A stretch of 64,000 bases of DNA from contig NZ_JAHLQJ010000011.1 in the NCBI RefSeq assembly GCF_018919145.1, forward strand, positions 109,933 to 173,932, written 5' to 3'. The notes below the pieces were generated by a model, which made no database searches, was not told the DNA's origin, and saw only the letters and a program-made list of their open reading frames with translations. This stretch comes from Paenibacillus brevis. GTDB lineage: Bacteria > Bacillota > Bacilli > Paenibacillales > Paenibacillaceae. The position numbers and the translations under genes are program-made. Within the stretch, counting starts at the first letter, position 1, and each line of letters begins with the position of its first letter. Shown piece by piece: positions 16,479 to 25,839 of this stretch.

Positions 16479-17849
16479 ATGAAGAAAGGCATACTTCCGC
16501 TTCTCCTGCTGCTTATCGTCTCTTTTTCTACCTTGCTTGCGGGCTGCAATGATTCTCGTGACCCAGCATCGGAAAGCGAAGATCAAGGTCCGGTTGCCAA
16601 TAACGAAGCTTTGAGTAGCGATGAGCCGTTCGAGATTACGATCCGCCACACCCAGGTCGGGGATTCCAAGAAGTTCCGGCTTGCACTGCTTGAGGAGGTC
16701 GTTGCCAAGACGGAGGCGGAGGTGCCCGGACTGACAATCAGATTGGATGCAGTCGACTCCGAGGTGAACCGTAAGGAGAAGCTGAGGGGAGAGATGGCTG
16801 CAGGCAAACCGCCGGATGTATTTGATGTGTTCGGCAGCCCGGAGGCTCAGCTCTATGCCCGAGAGGGCCTGATGCTTGATCTTTCAGAAATTTTGAATGA
16901 GCTGGGATTGAAGGACAAATTTACAACCCTGGCTTCATTTACACTGGATGGTAAAATATACGGTCTGCCGATCGGCGGATCCATTGAAGGTTATTTCTAT
17001 AATAAAGGATACTTTGAGCAAAAAGGGCTATCGATCCCCCAAACGCTGGATGAGCTTGACAAGCTGGCCGAAGAGATCCAGGCTGATGGCAAAATTCCGT
17101 TTGCCCAGGCCTCCAAGGATGCCTGGATCCCTCTGATGACAACGAATAATCTATGGTCATACTATGCCGGCCCGGAAATTACCTATGGCTTTATGACCGG
17201 CGAGAGCCAGTGGAATGATGAAAAGATGGTGAAGGCGATTGCGAAGCATAAGGAATGGGTGGAGAAGGGCTACTTCAAAAAAGGGGAGCTGGGCCTTGAG
17301 TATGCGGATATGAGGAACCAGATCATTACGGGAGAAGCGATCATGATGATGGACGGCTCCTGGGCGAACTCGGTATTCAGAGATCCGACTCAGGCTGGAG
17401 CAATGGCGGGTAAAATCGGATTTTTCAATATGCCCCCATTGAAGAAAGGGGATCCCGTTGTGGTCATGCGGGATGCGAATAATGGCTATGGTTTCTCCAG
17501 TGCGGTTGCTGACGATCCCCGGAAGCTGGCTGCCGTAAAGAGCTTTATCAAGAATATGTGGACCGAGGAGATGCAGCTTCGCGGGCTGAAGGAAGACGGC
17601 GTGCTGCCGGCTATCAAGATGGATCTGGAGCAGATGAAGACAACATCTAACGATGCGCTGATGCAGGATATTTTCACGGCGGTAAGTGAAATTGAATTGT
17701 CCTTTCCGGCATATGATGCGCTTGTACAAGCCGAGGTGAATACGGCGCTGAGCATAGGCATACAGCAGATCATCGGCGGCGAGATTGAACCGGCTAAGAT
17801 GCTGGAGCACATTCAAGCCGTTCAGAATACGGCTAATGCGCTCGAATAG
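16479..17849 (+). CDS. Extracellular solute-binding lipoprotein (ABC sugar-binding type)
   Basis: A 456-residue secreted lipoprotein. Residues 1-22 form a signal peptide with lipobox LLAGC, and Cys23 would carry the lipid anchor. After an acidic Ser-rich linker comes a family-1 solute-binding fold with GEMAAGKPPDVFDVFGSP, GLPIGGSIEGYFYNKGYFE and GEAIMMMDGSWAN, typical for oligosaccharide binding. ATG 16479 is preceded by AGGAGGGG. No ABC permease genes follow; instead a sensor kinase and response regulator do, 39 bp downstream. The protein may therefore present sugar to the sensor, or act with permeases and an ATPase encoded elsewhere. The sugar is unknown, but the downstream NagZ-type glycosidase points to amino-sugar chains. 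Confidence 0.88.
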   Translation: MKKGILPLLLLLIVSFSTLLAGCNDSRDPASESEDQGPVANNEALSSDEPFEITIRHTQVGDSKKFRLALLEEVVAKTEAEVPGLTIRLDAVDSEVNRKEKLRGEMAAGKPPDVFDVFGSPEAQLYAREGLMLDLSEILNELGLKDKFTTLASFTLDGKIYGLPIGGSIEGYFYNKGYFEQKGLSIPQTLDELDKLAEEIQADGKIPFAQASKDAWIPLMTTNNLWSYYAGPEITYGFMTGESQWNDEKMVKAIAKHKEWVEKGYFKKGELGLEYADMRNQIITGEAIMMMDGSWANSVFRDPTQAGAMAGKIGFFNMPPLKKGDPVVVMRDANNGYGFSSAVADDPRKLAAVKSFIKNMWTEEMQLRGLKEDGVLPAIKMDLEQMKTTSNDALMQDIFTAVSEIELSFPAYDALVQAEVNTALSIGIQQIIGGEIEPAKMLEHIQAVQNTANALE

Positions 17850-17888
17850 AGCAAAGCAAGCGTACTACGAATTCGGGAGATAAACGCT

Positions 17889-19709
17889 ATGAACCTGCGA
17901 ATCAAACTGTTTACCGCCTTCCTTGGGCTTGTCATCATTCCGCTGTTCGTGCTCGGCATTATTACCTTTCTGGTTACATTCAATTCAATTGAGACCAAGT
18001 ATAGCCAGCAGGCGGAGTATTCGCTCAAGGCCATTGGCTACAGCATCAAGAATATATTTCAGGAGATGGATAATGTCACGGACAACGGCATCGCCACAGG
18101 GGTCTTCCAGGAAGCGCTCAGCTCCCAGGATCCTGATTCCCAGGATTTAACGGCCGCAAGCCAGTTGGAACTGAATGCAAATCAGCGCAACTTCCGTTCT
18201 TTACTGTATAGCCACCCCGCAATTGACTATGCTTTTTTGTACAATGTGCATGGAACCGGGGATTCTAATGTCATTTCTATCTTTAATAAAGAAAACTTCG
18301 AGACCTTGCCCTATGAGCAATTCAAGGAACATCCCCTCTATCAGGAAGTGATGTCCCTAAATGGGGTTCCCAAATGGATAGCGCCTCACGAGTATCCCGA
18401 ATTAACCGGATCGGAGGATGTGTTCACCCAGATTCGCCTGATTAAGGACCTGGGTACGTTTCGCAAGGTGGGCGTGTTAGTGGTTCAGATTAAAAATTGG
18501 GAGTTTGAAAGTATTTACCGTAACTTGACGATCGGGAGCAGGATGCAGGATACCCGTTTCTTTTTGGTCAATGACAATGGTCAGGTGCTTTACGACTTCC
18601 AGTCTGAGCTAAGCGGCGAGACGCTGGATTCCAATATTCAGTCCAGGCTCTCGGCAATCACAGAGTATTCCAGCTTTAAGGGGAAATTCGAGAATGAGGA
18701 AAGCGTCATTTCCATCTATCATTTGAAGGAATATAACTGGAAGCTGGTGTCTGTAACGTCATGGCACTATTTGTCCCAAGAGGTTACGACGTTTTCCAAG
18801 TGGTTTGTAGCTATTATTCTCATATGTGTTGTTACCGCTATGCTCTTTAATATTTTCTTTATGAACCGGATTACAGGGACCATTGGGGTTATAGTCCGCT
18901 TTATGAGAAAGGTTGAGAGCGGCGATCTGAATGCCAGGGTAGATGAGAAGGGCGATGATGAGCTTCTGCTACTGCAGAAAGGCTTTAACAGCCAAATGGA
19001 GAAGATTAATGAACTGTTCCATCAAGTCAAACAGGAGCAGCTCCAGAAGGCCAATGCAGAGCTAAGAGTGCTGCAGGCGCAGATCAAGCCTCACTTTCTG
19101 TTCAATACGCTAGAGTCGATTAATGTGCTGGCCGTGCAGAATGAGGGGCGAAAGGTCAGCGAGATGGTGGTGCGGCTGGCCAGCATTCTTCGGATCAGTA
19201 TTCAGGACAAGGAAGAGATTCGCCTTGGGCTTGAAGTAGAGCATCTCCGGAGCTATCTTGAGATTCAAAAATTCCGTTTTGAAGAGCTGTTCGATTATGA
19301 GATTGATATTCCGGCAAGCATGATGAGCTGCAAGGTGATGAAGCTGACGCTTCAGCCATTGGTAGAGAATAGCATCCAGCATGGCTTTGAGGGCATCAAT
19401 TACAGGGGACGGATTAAAGTGACAGGCATGCTGCGGAATAATAGCATGGTGCTCCAGGTCGAGGATAATGGGATCGGCATGACAGGCAAACAGCTGTCCT
19501 CCATTCAGTATGCCGACCCTGACTTAGATCTTCATTCCGTCTCTGTGTATCCCAATCATGAGCGGAGGGGGCTTGGGCTGAGAAGTGTGCATGACCGGTT
19601 AAGGCTGCAATATGGAAGCCGTTATGGTCTGTTTATCTGCTCGCAGCCCGGAGAAGGTACGATAATCCAGTGTGTGATTCCAATAACAGAATCGGGTGAT
19701 CAGGGATGA
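17889..19709 (+). CDS. Two-component sensor histidine kinase (YesM-like)
   Basis: A 606-residue membrane kinase. A first membrane segment (about residues 9-33) is followed by a large extracellular Cache-like sensor region, a second membrane segment (about 303-327), a HAMP segment (RFMRKVESGDLNARV) and the His_kinase block QIKPHFLFNTLESIN with phospho-acceptor His402. The ATP-binding domain shows VENSIQHGFEG (N box) and DNGIGM and RGLGLRSVHDRL (G boxes). It overlaps the response regulator gene by 4 bp (ATGA at 19706-19709), the usual coupling for such pairs. By context it senses the ligand bound by the preceding lipoprotein; the ligand itself is inference. Confidence 0.93.
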   Translation: MNLRIKLFTAFLGLVIIPLFVLGIITFLVTFNSIETKYSQQAEYSLKAIGYSIKNIFQEMDNVTDNGIATGVFQEALSSQDPDSQDLTAASQLELNANQRNFRSLLYSHPAIDYAFLYNVHGTGDSNVISIFNKENFETLPYEQFKEHPLYQEVMSLNGVPKWIAPHEYPELTGSEDVFTQIRLIKDLGTFRKVGVLVVQIKNWEFESIYRNLTIGSRMQDTRFFLVNDNGQVLYDFQSELSGETLDSNIQSRLSAITEYSSFKGKFENEESVISIYHLKEYNWKLVSVTSWHYLSQEVTTFSKWFVAIILICVVTAMLFNIFFMNRITGTIGVIVRFMRKVESGDLNARVDEKGDDELLLLQKGFNSQMEKINELFHQVKQEQLQKANAELRVLQAQIKPHFLFNTLESINVLAVQNEGRKVSEMVVRLASILRISIQDKEEIRLGLEVEHLRSYLEIQKFRFEELFDYEIDIPASMMSCKVMKLTLQPLVENSIQHGFEGINYRGRIKVTGMLRNNSMVLQVEDNGIGMTGKQLSSIQYADPDLDLHSVSVYPNHERRGLGLRSVHDRLRLQYGSRYGLFICSQPGEGTIIQCVIPITESGDQG

Positions 19710-21325
19710 ATCTGAAGGCACTGTTGGTGGATGATGAAGTTCATATTTTAAACAATCTGTCGAAGGTATTGCCCTGGGAGGACATGGGCTTCGAGATTGT
19801 GGGATTGGCCAGAAACGGAGTGGAGGCGCTGGAAGCCGCCGTCTTGCATGCGCCGGACTTAATCCTATGCGATATCCGAATGCCGGTGATGGATGGGATG
19901 GAATTCATCGAGAAGGCCAGGGAGTGCAAGCTGAACAGTGAGATTATTTTGCTGACAGGCTATCAGGAGTTTGAGTATGCCCGGGTAGGCATCAAGTACG
20001 GGGTGAAAGACTATATCTGCAAGCCGATCAATTACTTTGAGCTGGAGGATGTGGTAAGGAGCATCGCTGCCCATATCCGTGAAGCCAGAAGGAAGCAGAA
20101 CAAGGAGGAGTGGCTGGAACAGGCGGCAATGATGTTTAACGAAAATTATATGCTGCATGCCTTACTAGGCCAAATGACAGACGAGAGGATACAATGGCTG
20201 CCAGAGGATGAGCGAGGCGAACAGCCTTCGGTTGACGGAATGCTGCTGTTGGATCTGGAAGACTATGCTCGTTGCTCGCTGTCCTGGACTTCACATGAAC
20301 GAAAAACCTGGAATGTACATATTAAGCGGGTGTTGACCGAGCTTTTCAGGGGGCTTGTACCCAATTGCATGGTGCTGCAAGTGAGAGAGGGCGAATGGTG
20401 TCTGGTATTGCATTCTGCAGAATGGCAGAGCGTGACCCGCGAACAGCTCGCAGAAATGCATACCATGCTGATGAACGAGGTCCGGGAGACGCAGCCCGAG
20501 CTAAGCCTGCGGATGTGTGTCAAGCAGGAGTCTGTTCCCCTGCGTGAGCTGCCTGCTCTTTATCAGAGGATGCAGAAGCTGTTTATCCTGCATTCCCCTG
20601 ATGAATGGATTGTGGATGCGAATAGCTTGCTGTCTGAGCGGAATGAGATACAGGAAAATGATAGTGAAGACAACGGGATGCAAGGATGGCGATTCACGGA
20701 ATTAATGACGAATGGCCTAAGAAACGGCAATTCGGATATGTTGCTTCGCGTATCCTCCGAGCTTAAGCATTATATCGCCCACTCCGTTGAAAGCTCGGGC
20801 GGTCACGCAGAGAAGCTCCTCCATTATCTGCTTATTCATCTGCTTCGAGAGATGCGTGAATTGCAAATGCTGGCTGCGGACCAAGAGAAGAAGGTTTGGG
20901 CGCTGCTTCAGGGATCGCTCAGCCTTAAGGAACTGCTCGCGGTTATTCTGGCAATGCTTGATCAGTCCAGAGATTCGCTGGCGGCCAAGAAGTCCTCGGA
21001 GACCCTCATGATGACAGCACAGAACTACATTTTGCAGCATCTCGGCAAAGACTTTGGGATCGAGGATATTTCCGATTATTTAGGAATTAGCTGCAGTTAC
21101 TTCTGTCTGTTGTTCAAAAATCACTTCGGAGAGACGTTTGTTGAATATTTGACACGGCAGCGAATCGAAACAGCCAAGACCTTGCTCCAAAGCAGCAGTA
21201 AATCAATTACCAGCATCGGAGCTATTGTCGGGTATCAGGAACGAAGATACTTTACGAAGGTTTTTCAGAAATATACCGGAATGACGCCCTCGGAATACCG
21301 TTCCAGGGAATCATCCGTATCCTAA
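19706..21325 (+). CDS. Response regulator with AraC-type DNA-binding domain (YesN-like)
   Basis: A 539-residue cytoplasmic regulator. The receiver domain begins KALLVDDEVHIL and carries phospho-acceptor Asp56 in LILCDIRMPVMDG and the conserved Lys in YICKPINYFE. A middle region of about 300 residues has no recognisable motif. The last 100 residues form an AraC double helix-turn-helix (FGIEDISDYLGISCSYFCLL, GYQERRYFTKVFQKYTGMTP). It is partner to the kinase at 17889 through a 4-bp overlap and probably controls the flanking solute-binding protein and glycosidase genes or a distant transporter operon. Confidence 0.93.
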   Translation: MNLKALLVDDEVHILNNLSKVLPWEDMGFEIVGLARNGVEALEAAVLHAPDLILCDIRMPVMDGMEFIEKARECKLNSEIILLTGYQEFEYARVGIKYGVKDYICKPINYFELEDVVRSIAAHIREARRKQNKEEWLEQAAMMFNENYMLHALLGQMTDERIQWLPEDERGEQPSVDGMLLLDLEDYARCSLSWTSHERKTWNVHIKRVLTELFRGLVPNCMVLQVREGEWCLVLHSAEWQSVTREQLAEMHTMLMNEVRETQPELSLRMCVKQESVPLRELPALYQRMQKLFILHSPDEWIVDANSLLSERNEIQENDSEDNGMQGWRFTELMTNGLRNGNSDMLLRVSSELKHYIAHSVESSGGHAEKLLHYLLIHLLREMRELQMLAADQEKKVWALLQGSLSLKELLAVILAMLDQSRDSLAAKKSSETLMMTAQNYILQHLGKDFGIEDISDYLGISCSYFCLLFKNHFGETFVEYLTRQRIETAKTLLQSSSKSITSIGAIVGYQERRYFTKVFQKYTGMTPSEYRSRESSVS

Positions 21326-21344
21326 ATTATAAGAGGTGAGAGGC

Positions 21345-22997
21345 TTGAAATTGAATGAATCGGCCTGGTCGTTAGAGGAAAAAATAGGTCAATTGTTTAT
21401 TTGTGGTTTCCATAGTCTTGAGACGGATGAACAAATTTTGACCTTGGTCAAGGATTACCATGTCGGGGGGACGGTGTATTTCCGGCGCAATATTGAGTCT
21501 GTACCGCAACTCGCCGCGCTTTCCTCCGCTCTGCAGCGTCTTCCGCGGAACCATGCGGATGTTCCTTTGTTCATTGCCATTGACCAGGAGGGCGGGATGG
21601 TTGCTCGTCTGGATCATGAGGGCATGAGCCGGATTCCGGGAAACATGTCTCTTGGCGCAGCCGATGATCTGTCGTTAACCGAAGCTACAGCACGGCTTGC
21701 AGCCAAGGAAATGCTGGATCTCGGCATTAATTTCAACTTCGCGCCGTGCATCGATGTGAATAATAACCCGGCGAACCCCGTCATCGGAGTACGCTCGTTC
21801 GGGGAGAACCCGCTAAAGGTAGCTGAGCATGGTGTGGCCGCAATTACAGGTTATCAGCAGCAGGGAGTGATTGCTACGGCCAAGCATTTTCCCGGACATG
21901 GGGATACGGCAGTCGACTCACATCGAGGCCTTGCCTCGGTGCCTCACGATAAGGAGCGTCTGAATGCCGTTGAATTATTGCCTTTCCGTCACGCAATCAC
22001 GGCCGGGGTTGATGCGATAATGACTGCACATGTTATCTTCCCGGCATTCGAGCCGGATGGTATTCCGGCTACGTTATCCCGGAAGGTACTGACGGACTTG
22101 CTAAGAACCGAGCTGGGCTATCAGGGGGTTATCGTCACGGACTGTCTGGAGATGCATGCGATTTCCAAGGAGAGCGGAATTGCCGAAGGGGCTGTCCAAT
22201 CGATTGAAGCCGGAGCGGACCTCGTGCTCGTGAGCCATACGCTGAGGGATCAGATTGCAGCTATTGAGGCCGTAAAGACAGCAGTTAAAGAGGGCAGAAT
22301 TACCGAGGAGCGGATTAATCAATCGGTAGAACGAGTTCTTCGGCTGAAGGAGCAAAGACTAGGGACGCCGACCTTTGACTCAGGGAAGGAAGTCCTTGCA
22401 GATCCTGTTCAGATGCCCTTGACTCCGGAAGGGGAACGAGTTCCCCTCCTCACGCAAATTGCCGAGAAAAGCGTGACTCTGGTGAAGAAGGGCTTGAACT
22501 TCCCGCTGGATGCAGCAAAGCCGGTGCTTGTTGTCTGGCCGGAGCTTCGGCATCGGACCGAGGTCGATGAACCGGCAGTTCATCGCTACACCCTTGCTGA
22601 TGCATTGGAAAAATGCGGAGTTCAAGTGGAACTGGCGGTCATCGGCACGTATCCGGAGGATGAAGAGCTGGAACAGGTGTTGAAGGCAAGCCTGGCCTTT
22701 GATCAGATTGCAGTTGTAACCTATACCGCAGAAGGAGCACTGCCCGAAGGTCAAAAGCAGCTAGTTCAAGAGCTGTGCCGGATTCATGACGACCGGGTTG
22801 TTGCAGTATCGACACGGAATCCTTATGACATTAATGAATTCCCTGAGGCAGAAACCTATCTGTGTCTCTATGAAAATCGTTCCTACGCTCTGGATGCATT
22901 GGCTAAAATGATTACAGGTCGTTTGAAGCCGACCGGCGTTCTGCCTGTTGGTCTGAACAGCAGCTACCCTGCAGGCTATAGTCACCCTCTTAATTAA
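21345..22997 (+). CDS. Glycoside hydrolase family 3 beta-N-acetylhexosaminidase (NagZ-like)
   Basis: A 550-residue GH3 enzyme. The catalytic barrel carries IAIDQEGGMVARL and the NagZ-type loop KHFPGHGDTAVDSH (residues 180 onward), in which the His-Asp pair is the unusual acid/base of NagZ enzymes. The nucleophile Asp lies in VIVTDCLEMHAI near residue 265. A second alpha/beta domain follows, as in B. subtilis NagZ. No signal peptide is visible, so it probably acts in the cytoplasm on N-acetylglucosamine-containing disaccharides. TTG 21345 is preferred, 4 nt after AGGTGAG; the GTG at 21336 lies inside that sequence. It is the last gene of the SBP-kinase-regulator group. Use on muropeptide versus chitin fragments cannot be decided. 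Confidence 0.9.
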   Translation: MKLNESAWSLEEKIGQLFICGFHSLETDEQILTLVKDYHVGGTVYFRRNIESVPQLAALSSALQRLPRNHADVPLFIAIDQEGGMVARLDHEGMSRIPGNMSLGAADDLSLTEATARLAAKEMLDLGINFNFAPCIDVNNNPANPVIGVRSFGENPLKVAEHGVAAITGYQQQGVIATAKHFPGHGDTAVDSHRGLASVPHDKERLNAVELLPFRHAITAGVDAIMTAHVIFPAFEPDGIPATLSRKVLTDLLRTELGYQGVIVTDCLEMHAISKESGIAEGAVQSIEAGADLVLVSHTLRDQIAAIEAVKTAVKEGRITEERINQSVERVLRLKEQRLGTPTFDSGKEVLADPVQMPLTPEGERVPLLTQIAEKSVTLVKKGLNFPLDAAKPVLVVWPELRHRTEVDEPAVHRYTLADALEKCGVQVELAVIGTYPEDEELEQVLKASLAFDQIAVVTYTAEGALPEGQKQLVQELCRIHDDRVVAVSTRNPYDINEFPEAETYLCLYENRSYALDALAKMITGRLKPTGVLPVGLNSSYPAGYSHPLN

Positions 22998-23025
22998 TAA
23001 TTTCAGGCAATACTTGCAAAGCCAA

Positions 23026-23069
23026 AACCGGCAGAATCGCGCGCTATAACGCGGTTTGTGCCGGCTTTT
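23026..23069 (+). terminator. Terminator after the NagZ-like gene
   Basis: CCGGCAGAATCGCG pairs imperfectly with CGCGGTTTGTGCCGG around a CGCTATAA loop and is followed by CTTTTG. Confidence 0.75.
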
Positions 23070-23125
23070 GCGTGAATACGGAACTTATTGTCCGATGCTT
23101 GTGCTTACATGCTATGATATTTGTA

Positions 23126-23149
23126 GAAACTTTTTCCGGGAATATGCGT
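23126..23149 (+). promoter_or_regulatory. Possible ECF-type (SigW/SigX-like) promoter of the stalk-domain gene
   Basis: GAAAC (23126-23130) and CGT (23147-23149) are separated by 16 bp, the spacing of extracytoplasmic-function sigma promoters (AAC-N16-CGT). A cell-envelope product downstream fits, but short motifs such as this occur by chance. Confidence 0.35.
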
Positions 23150-23211
23150 TTAAAGTATATGAGTCTACAGAAGAAGGTTCCAAAATGGGGGAGAGAGGGA
23201 GTATTGCCAGC

Positions 23212-25383
23212 ATGAATTTCAAAAAAATGCTTATAACTACGATTTTGGCTGCTTCGCAGGTAGCTGCTTTGGCTTTGCCTGCAAGTGCAGAGGAGAATGT
23301 ACCGGTCTCCAATTCGGCAAATGAGACGACGATTACCGAAGCGACATATGAGCAGCAGTCTCAGGTCGATTCCGGTGAGGAGGCTTCCTCAACAGATCCA
23401 GTGACTGATCCGGATACTGAGGGTGCCGGGACAGTTGAAGGTGAAGCGGGAGAGCCCGCAACAGGGGGAGCGTCCAATGAAGGAGCCGTCATTTCCGGGG
23501 TTACTTCTTCAAGCGGCGGTGAATTGATCCTTTTGATGAACAGCAAGAAAATGTATCTTAATGGTGTAGAATACCTCGCTAATTATCCCATGGAAGTAAA
23601 GGATGGAGTATCCTACGTCTCGATCCGGGCGATTGTCGAGCGGGCCGGATTTCAAATCTCCTACGATAGCAAGACCAAGGAAACCATTATTGTCCGCGGC
23701 AGCGATGAGCTACGCTTCAAGCTGAATACGACAAGCTATAAAGTAAACGGCGTTACCTCCACCATGCGCGGCAAATCCTATTCGGTTCAGAATAATTTCA
23801 TGGTGCCATTGACTGCGATTACTCAAGCCCTGGACATTCCGTATACTTGGGACCAAAAGGGTAAACGCGTTATTATGAATCTATCTACTAAACCGGTAGC
23901 TAGCTTTACAATTGGGAATAAAGAGGTTATTTCCGGAGAGACGGTAGTTCAATACTTGCCTCAGTCATCTTCTCCTACAGGCCAGCAGATTGTCAGCGAA
24001 GAGTGGCAGGGCCGCCAGGAAATGTTCATGACGCCGGGCAACTACGTGGTAACCTACCGGGTCCAGGATGCAAGCGGACAATGGAGTGATCCGTTCTCCC
24101 TGACGATTACCGTTGTGAAGCCGCATACTCCTCCAGTAGCTAATTTTACAACGGATAAAGATACTTACAAGATGGGTGAACTGATCACTTATATCGATAA
24201 TAGTACGGATGAGGTAGGGATCAAGGACCGCAATTGGACGAACAAGCAGCTTGCCTTCTTCAATCCGGGTCAGGTGACGATTCAACTGACCGTAGTGAAC
24301 GTATTTGGTCTTACATCGACGATCGAGAAGACAATTACGATTACGAATGAAACCCTCTATACGCGGGATGAATTCAACCAAATCTATACTCCGGTCGGAG
24401 AAAAATATGTATTCGACGGAAAAGCGGTTCCGAGCTGGGACAAGGTTATTTATTCGTATACTTCCAATGTAACTACGCTCATCCGGAGCAATAGCCCGGA
24501 GACGGTTTATTCCGAGGGTGTACTGTATCGGGAGACAGCTTTTGGCACTACCCGGTTTATGATTCACCATGCGAATGCTACCGGCAAAAATGTGAAGATG
24601 TACGTAATTGCTACTAACCATAACGATGTTAGCGCCCGTCTGACCCAGAATAACCTGGGCTTTGCCGGACCGAATCAATATGCAACCGGAGTGGGCAAGG
24701 CATCCGTTCAGCGCTATTATGATTCCATGCAGACCGGAAACCAGTACAAGGATATCTGGATTGCTCCGGGAGAGAGCAAGATCATCCTGAACGAGCTGAG
24801 CGCATCTACCATGAAAAATGGGGATGTCATCTCGTTGCTTGCAGATTTGTACAGCGACTCTACGCTTCAATATGATGTAATTATGGTTGGCGCTGATAAG
24901 GATCCGATGGTATCGCTGCCTTACCTGAGCTTGCTGCCGCGTGATGTTCATAACCGCGGAACATTTATGGATGCTACCAGAACGATTGAATATTCCGAAG
25001 AGATTGGTCTTACGCCTGTAAGATTGCTGCTCGGGGACAACTCAAGCGATCCGTTCCTTCCAGGGCAAGATACGATGTCTGGGGCTGAGCCTGTTCTGAA
25101 TGCCGGAAACTTCGGTGTCGTGTACAATATTACATTGAAGCGGGTTGCACCGAACACGTTGGTTACCTTCAATCCACGCGGTGGATTCTATACCGGCTGG
25201 ATTCTGGTGAACGGGGTTCAGGTTCCGCTGTCTTCCACAACCGGATTGAATGCACCGAACGAAACTGCGGTTCTGTTCCGCACAGGTAATTATGAGCAGA
25301 GCTTGAATCTGGTATTCACCGCTGCTCCGGGAAGCAACCTGTCGGTCAATCTGTTGTTTCAGCAAATGCCTGCGAAGAAATAG
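23212..25383 (+). CDS. Secreted copper-amine-oxidase-like stalk-domain protein
   Basis: A 723-residue exported protein of unknown role. ATG 23212 (GGGAG 10 nt upstream) gives a clear signal peptide, MNFKKMLITTILAASQVAAL with cleavage likely after ASA. A Ser/Thr/Glu/Gly-rich linker (about residues 30-100) is followed by a stalk domain (Cu_amine_oxidN1-like) with LNGVEYLANYPMEVKDGVSY and FMVPLTAITQALDIPYTWD. PKD-like beta domains come next (PVASFTIGNKEVISGETVV, PPVANFTTDKDTYKMGE), then a long C-terminal region I cannot assign. Upstream in-frame ATGs (23056, 23185) do not start at a signal peptide. The stalk domain is common in Paenibacillus envelope proteins. It may be cell-wall associated, but no sorting signal or SLH repeat is visible. 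Confidence 0.85.
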   Translation: MNFKKMLITTILAASQVAALALPASAEENVPVSNSANETTITEATYEQQSQVDSGEEASSTDPVTDPDTEGAGTVEGEAGEPATGGASNEGAVISGVTSSSGGELILLMNSKKMYLNGVEYLANYPMEVKDGVSYVSIRAIVERAGFQISYDSKTKETIIVRGSDELRFKLNTTSYKVNGVTSTMRGKSYSVQNNFMVPLTAITQALDIPYTWDQKGKRVIMNLSTKPVASFTIGNKEVISGETVVQYLPQSSSPTGQQIVSEEWQGRQEMFMTPGNYVVTYRVQDASGQWSDPFSLTITVVKPHTPPVANFTTDKDTYKMGELITYIDNSTDEVGIKDRNWTNKQLAFFNPGQVTIQLTVVNVFGLTSTIEKTITITNETLYTRDEFNQIYTPVGEKYVFDGKAVPSWDKVIYSYTSNVTTLIRSNSPETVYSEGVLYRETAFGTTRFMIHHANATGKNVKMYVIATNHNDVSARLTQNNLGFAGPNQYATGVGKASVQRYYDSMQTGNQYKDIWIAPGESKIILNELSASTMKNGDVISLLADLYSDSTLQYDVIMVGADKDPMVSLPYLSLLPRDVHNRGTFMDATRTIEYSEEIGLTPVRLLLGDNSSDPFLPGQDTMSGAEPVLNAGNFGVVYNITLKRVAPNTLVTFNPRGGFYTGWILVNGVQVPLSSTTGLNAPNETAVLFRTGNYEQSLNLVFTAAPGSNLSVNLLFQQMPAKK

Positions 25384-25385
25384 AT

Positions 25386-25414
25386 GATATAAGTTGAACT
25401 AATGATTGTACGTA
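25386..25414 (-). repeat. Family-1 repeat, lone end fragment
   Basis: ATATAAGTTGAACTAATGA is the reverse complement of the right end seen at 52886-52906 (TCATTAGTTCAACTTATAT). No opposing end is recognisable nearby. Confidence 0.5.
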
Positions 25415-25431
25415 TTGAACACATATTTATT

Positions 25432-25469
25432 AACGAAGCCGGCCCCCATTTCAGGGGGCCGGCTTCGTT
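25432..25469. repeat. Perfect 16-bp inverted repeat between the stalk-protein gene and yidD
   Basis: AACGAAGCCGGCCCCC (25432-25447) and GGGGGCCGGCTTCGTT (25454-25469) form a very stable hairpin with a 6-nt ATTTCA loop. There is no T run on either side, so it is not a standard terminator, although it probably stops or protects the 3' end of the upstream transcript. Confidence 0.75.
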
Positions 25470-25545
25470 GACGCTGCGCGAAAAGTGCGGCATTATTAGG
25501 AAGAAGGCTGAGAAGCTGGACAGTCTTGAACGGAGGATGCACAAA

Positions 25546-25790
25546 ATGAAGCTTGTCAGACGGAGCTTTCAGGCTCCAATTCGCTTTTACCGCAAATTCA
25601 TCTCTCCACTAAAGCCGCCGACCTGCCGTTTTTATCCTACTTGCTCGGCTTATGCATTAGAGGCAATAGAAGTGCATGGGCCATTGAAGGGAAGCTACCT
25701 GGCCGCAAGACGAATTGCTAAATGCCATCCCTTTCATCCGGGCGGGCTGGATCCGGTTCCGCCGAAGCGGCAAAAGGACGCAGCCCCTTG
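25546..25790 (+). CDS. yidD: Membrane protein insertion efficiency factor YidD
   Basis: A protein of about 81 residues of the YidD (UPF0161) family, which helps YidC-dependent insertion of membrane proteins. It shows the family core [20 protein letters not shown] followed by [16 protein letters not shown] and [12 protein letters not shown]; the three Cys and the final CHPFHPGG are characteristic. ATG 25546 is 9 nt after CGGAGG; an in-frame ATG at 25537 touches that site, and a longer frame from 25402 runs through the perfect hairpin and is not credible. The gene is not next to rnpA or oxaA here. The -35 box of the metG promoter overlaps its stop codon, which lies at 25789-25791. Confidence 0.9.
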
Positions 25791-25816
25791 ACATGTTGTG
25801 GGGAGTTTCTTAATAT
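25788..25816 (+). promoter_or_regulatory. Sigma-A promoter of the metG T-box leader
   Basis: TTGACA (25788-25793), 17 bp, TAATAT (25811-25816). It overlaps the yidD stop codon. Confidence 0.75.
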
Positions 25817-25839
25817 TAGATCATATTCGATACAGATTC

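Noticed and set aside
25432..25469. The 16-bp hairpin as a standard terminator
   Set aside because: No T run follows on either strand, so it is listed only as an inverted repeat.
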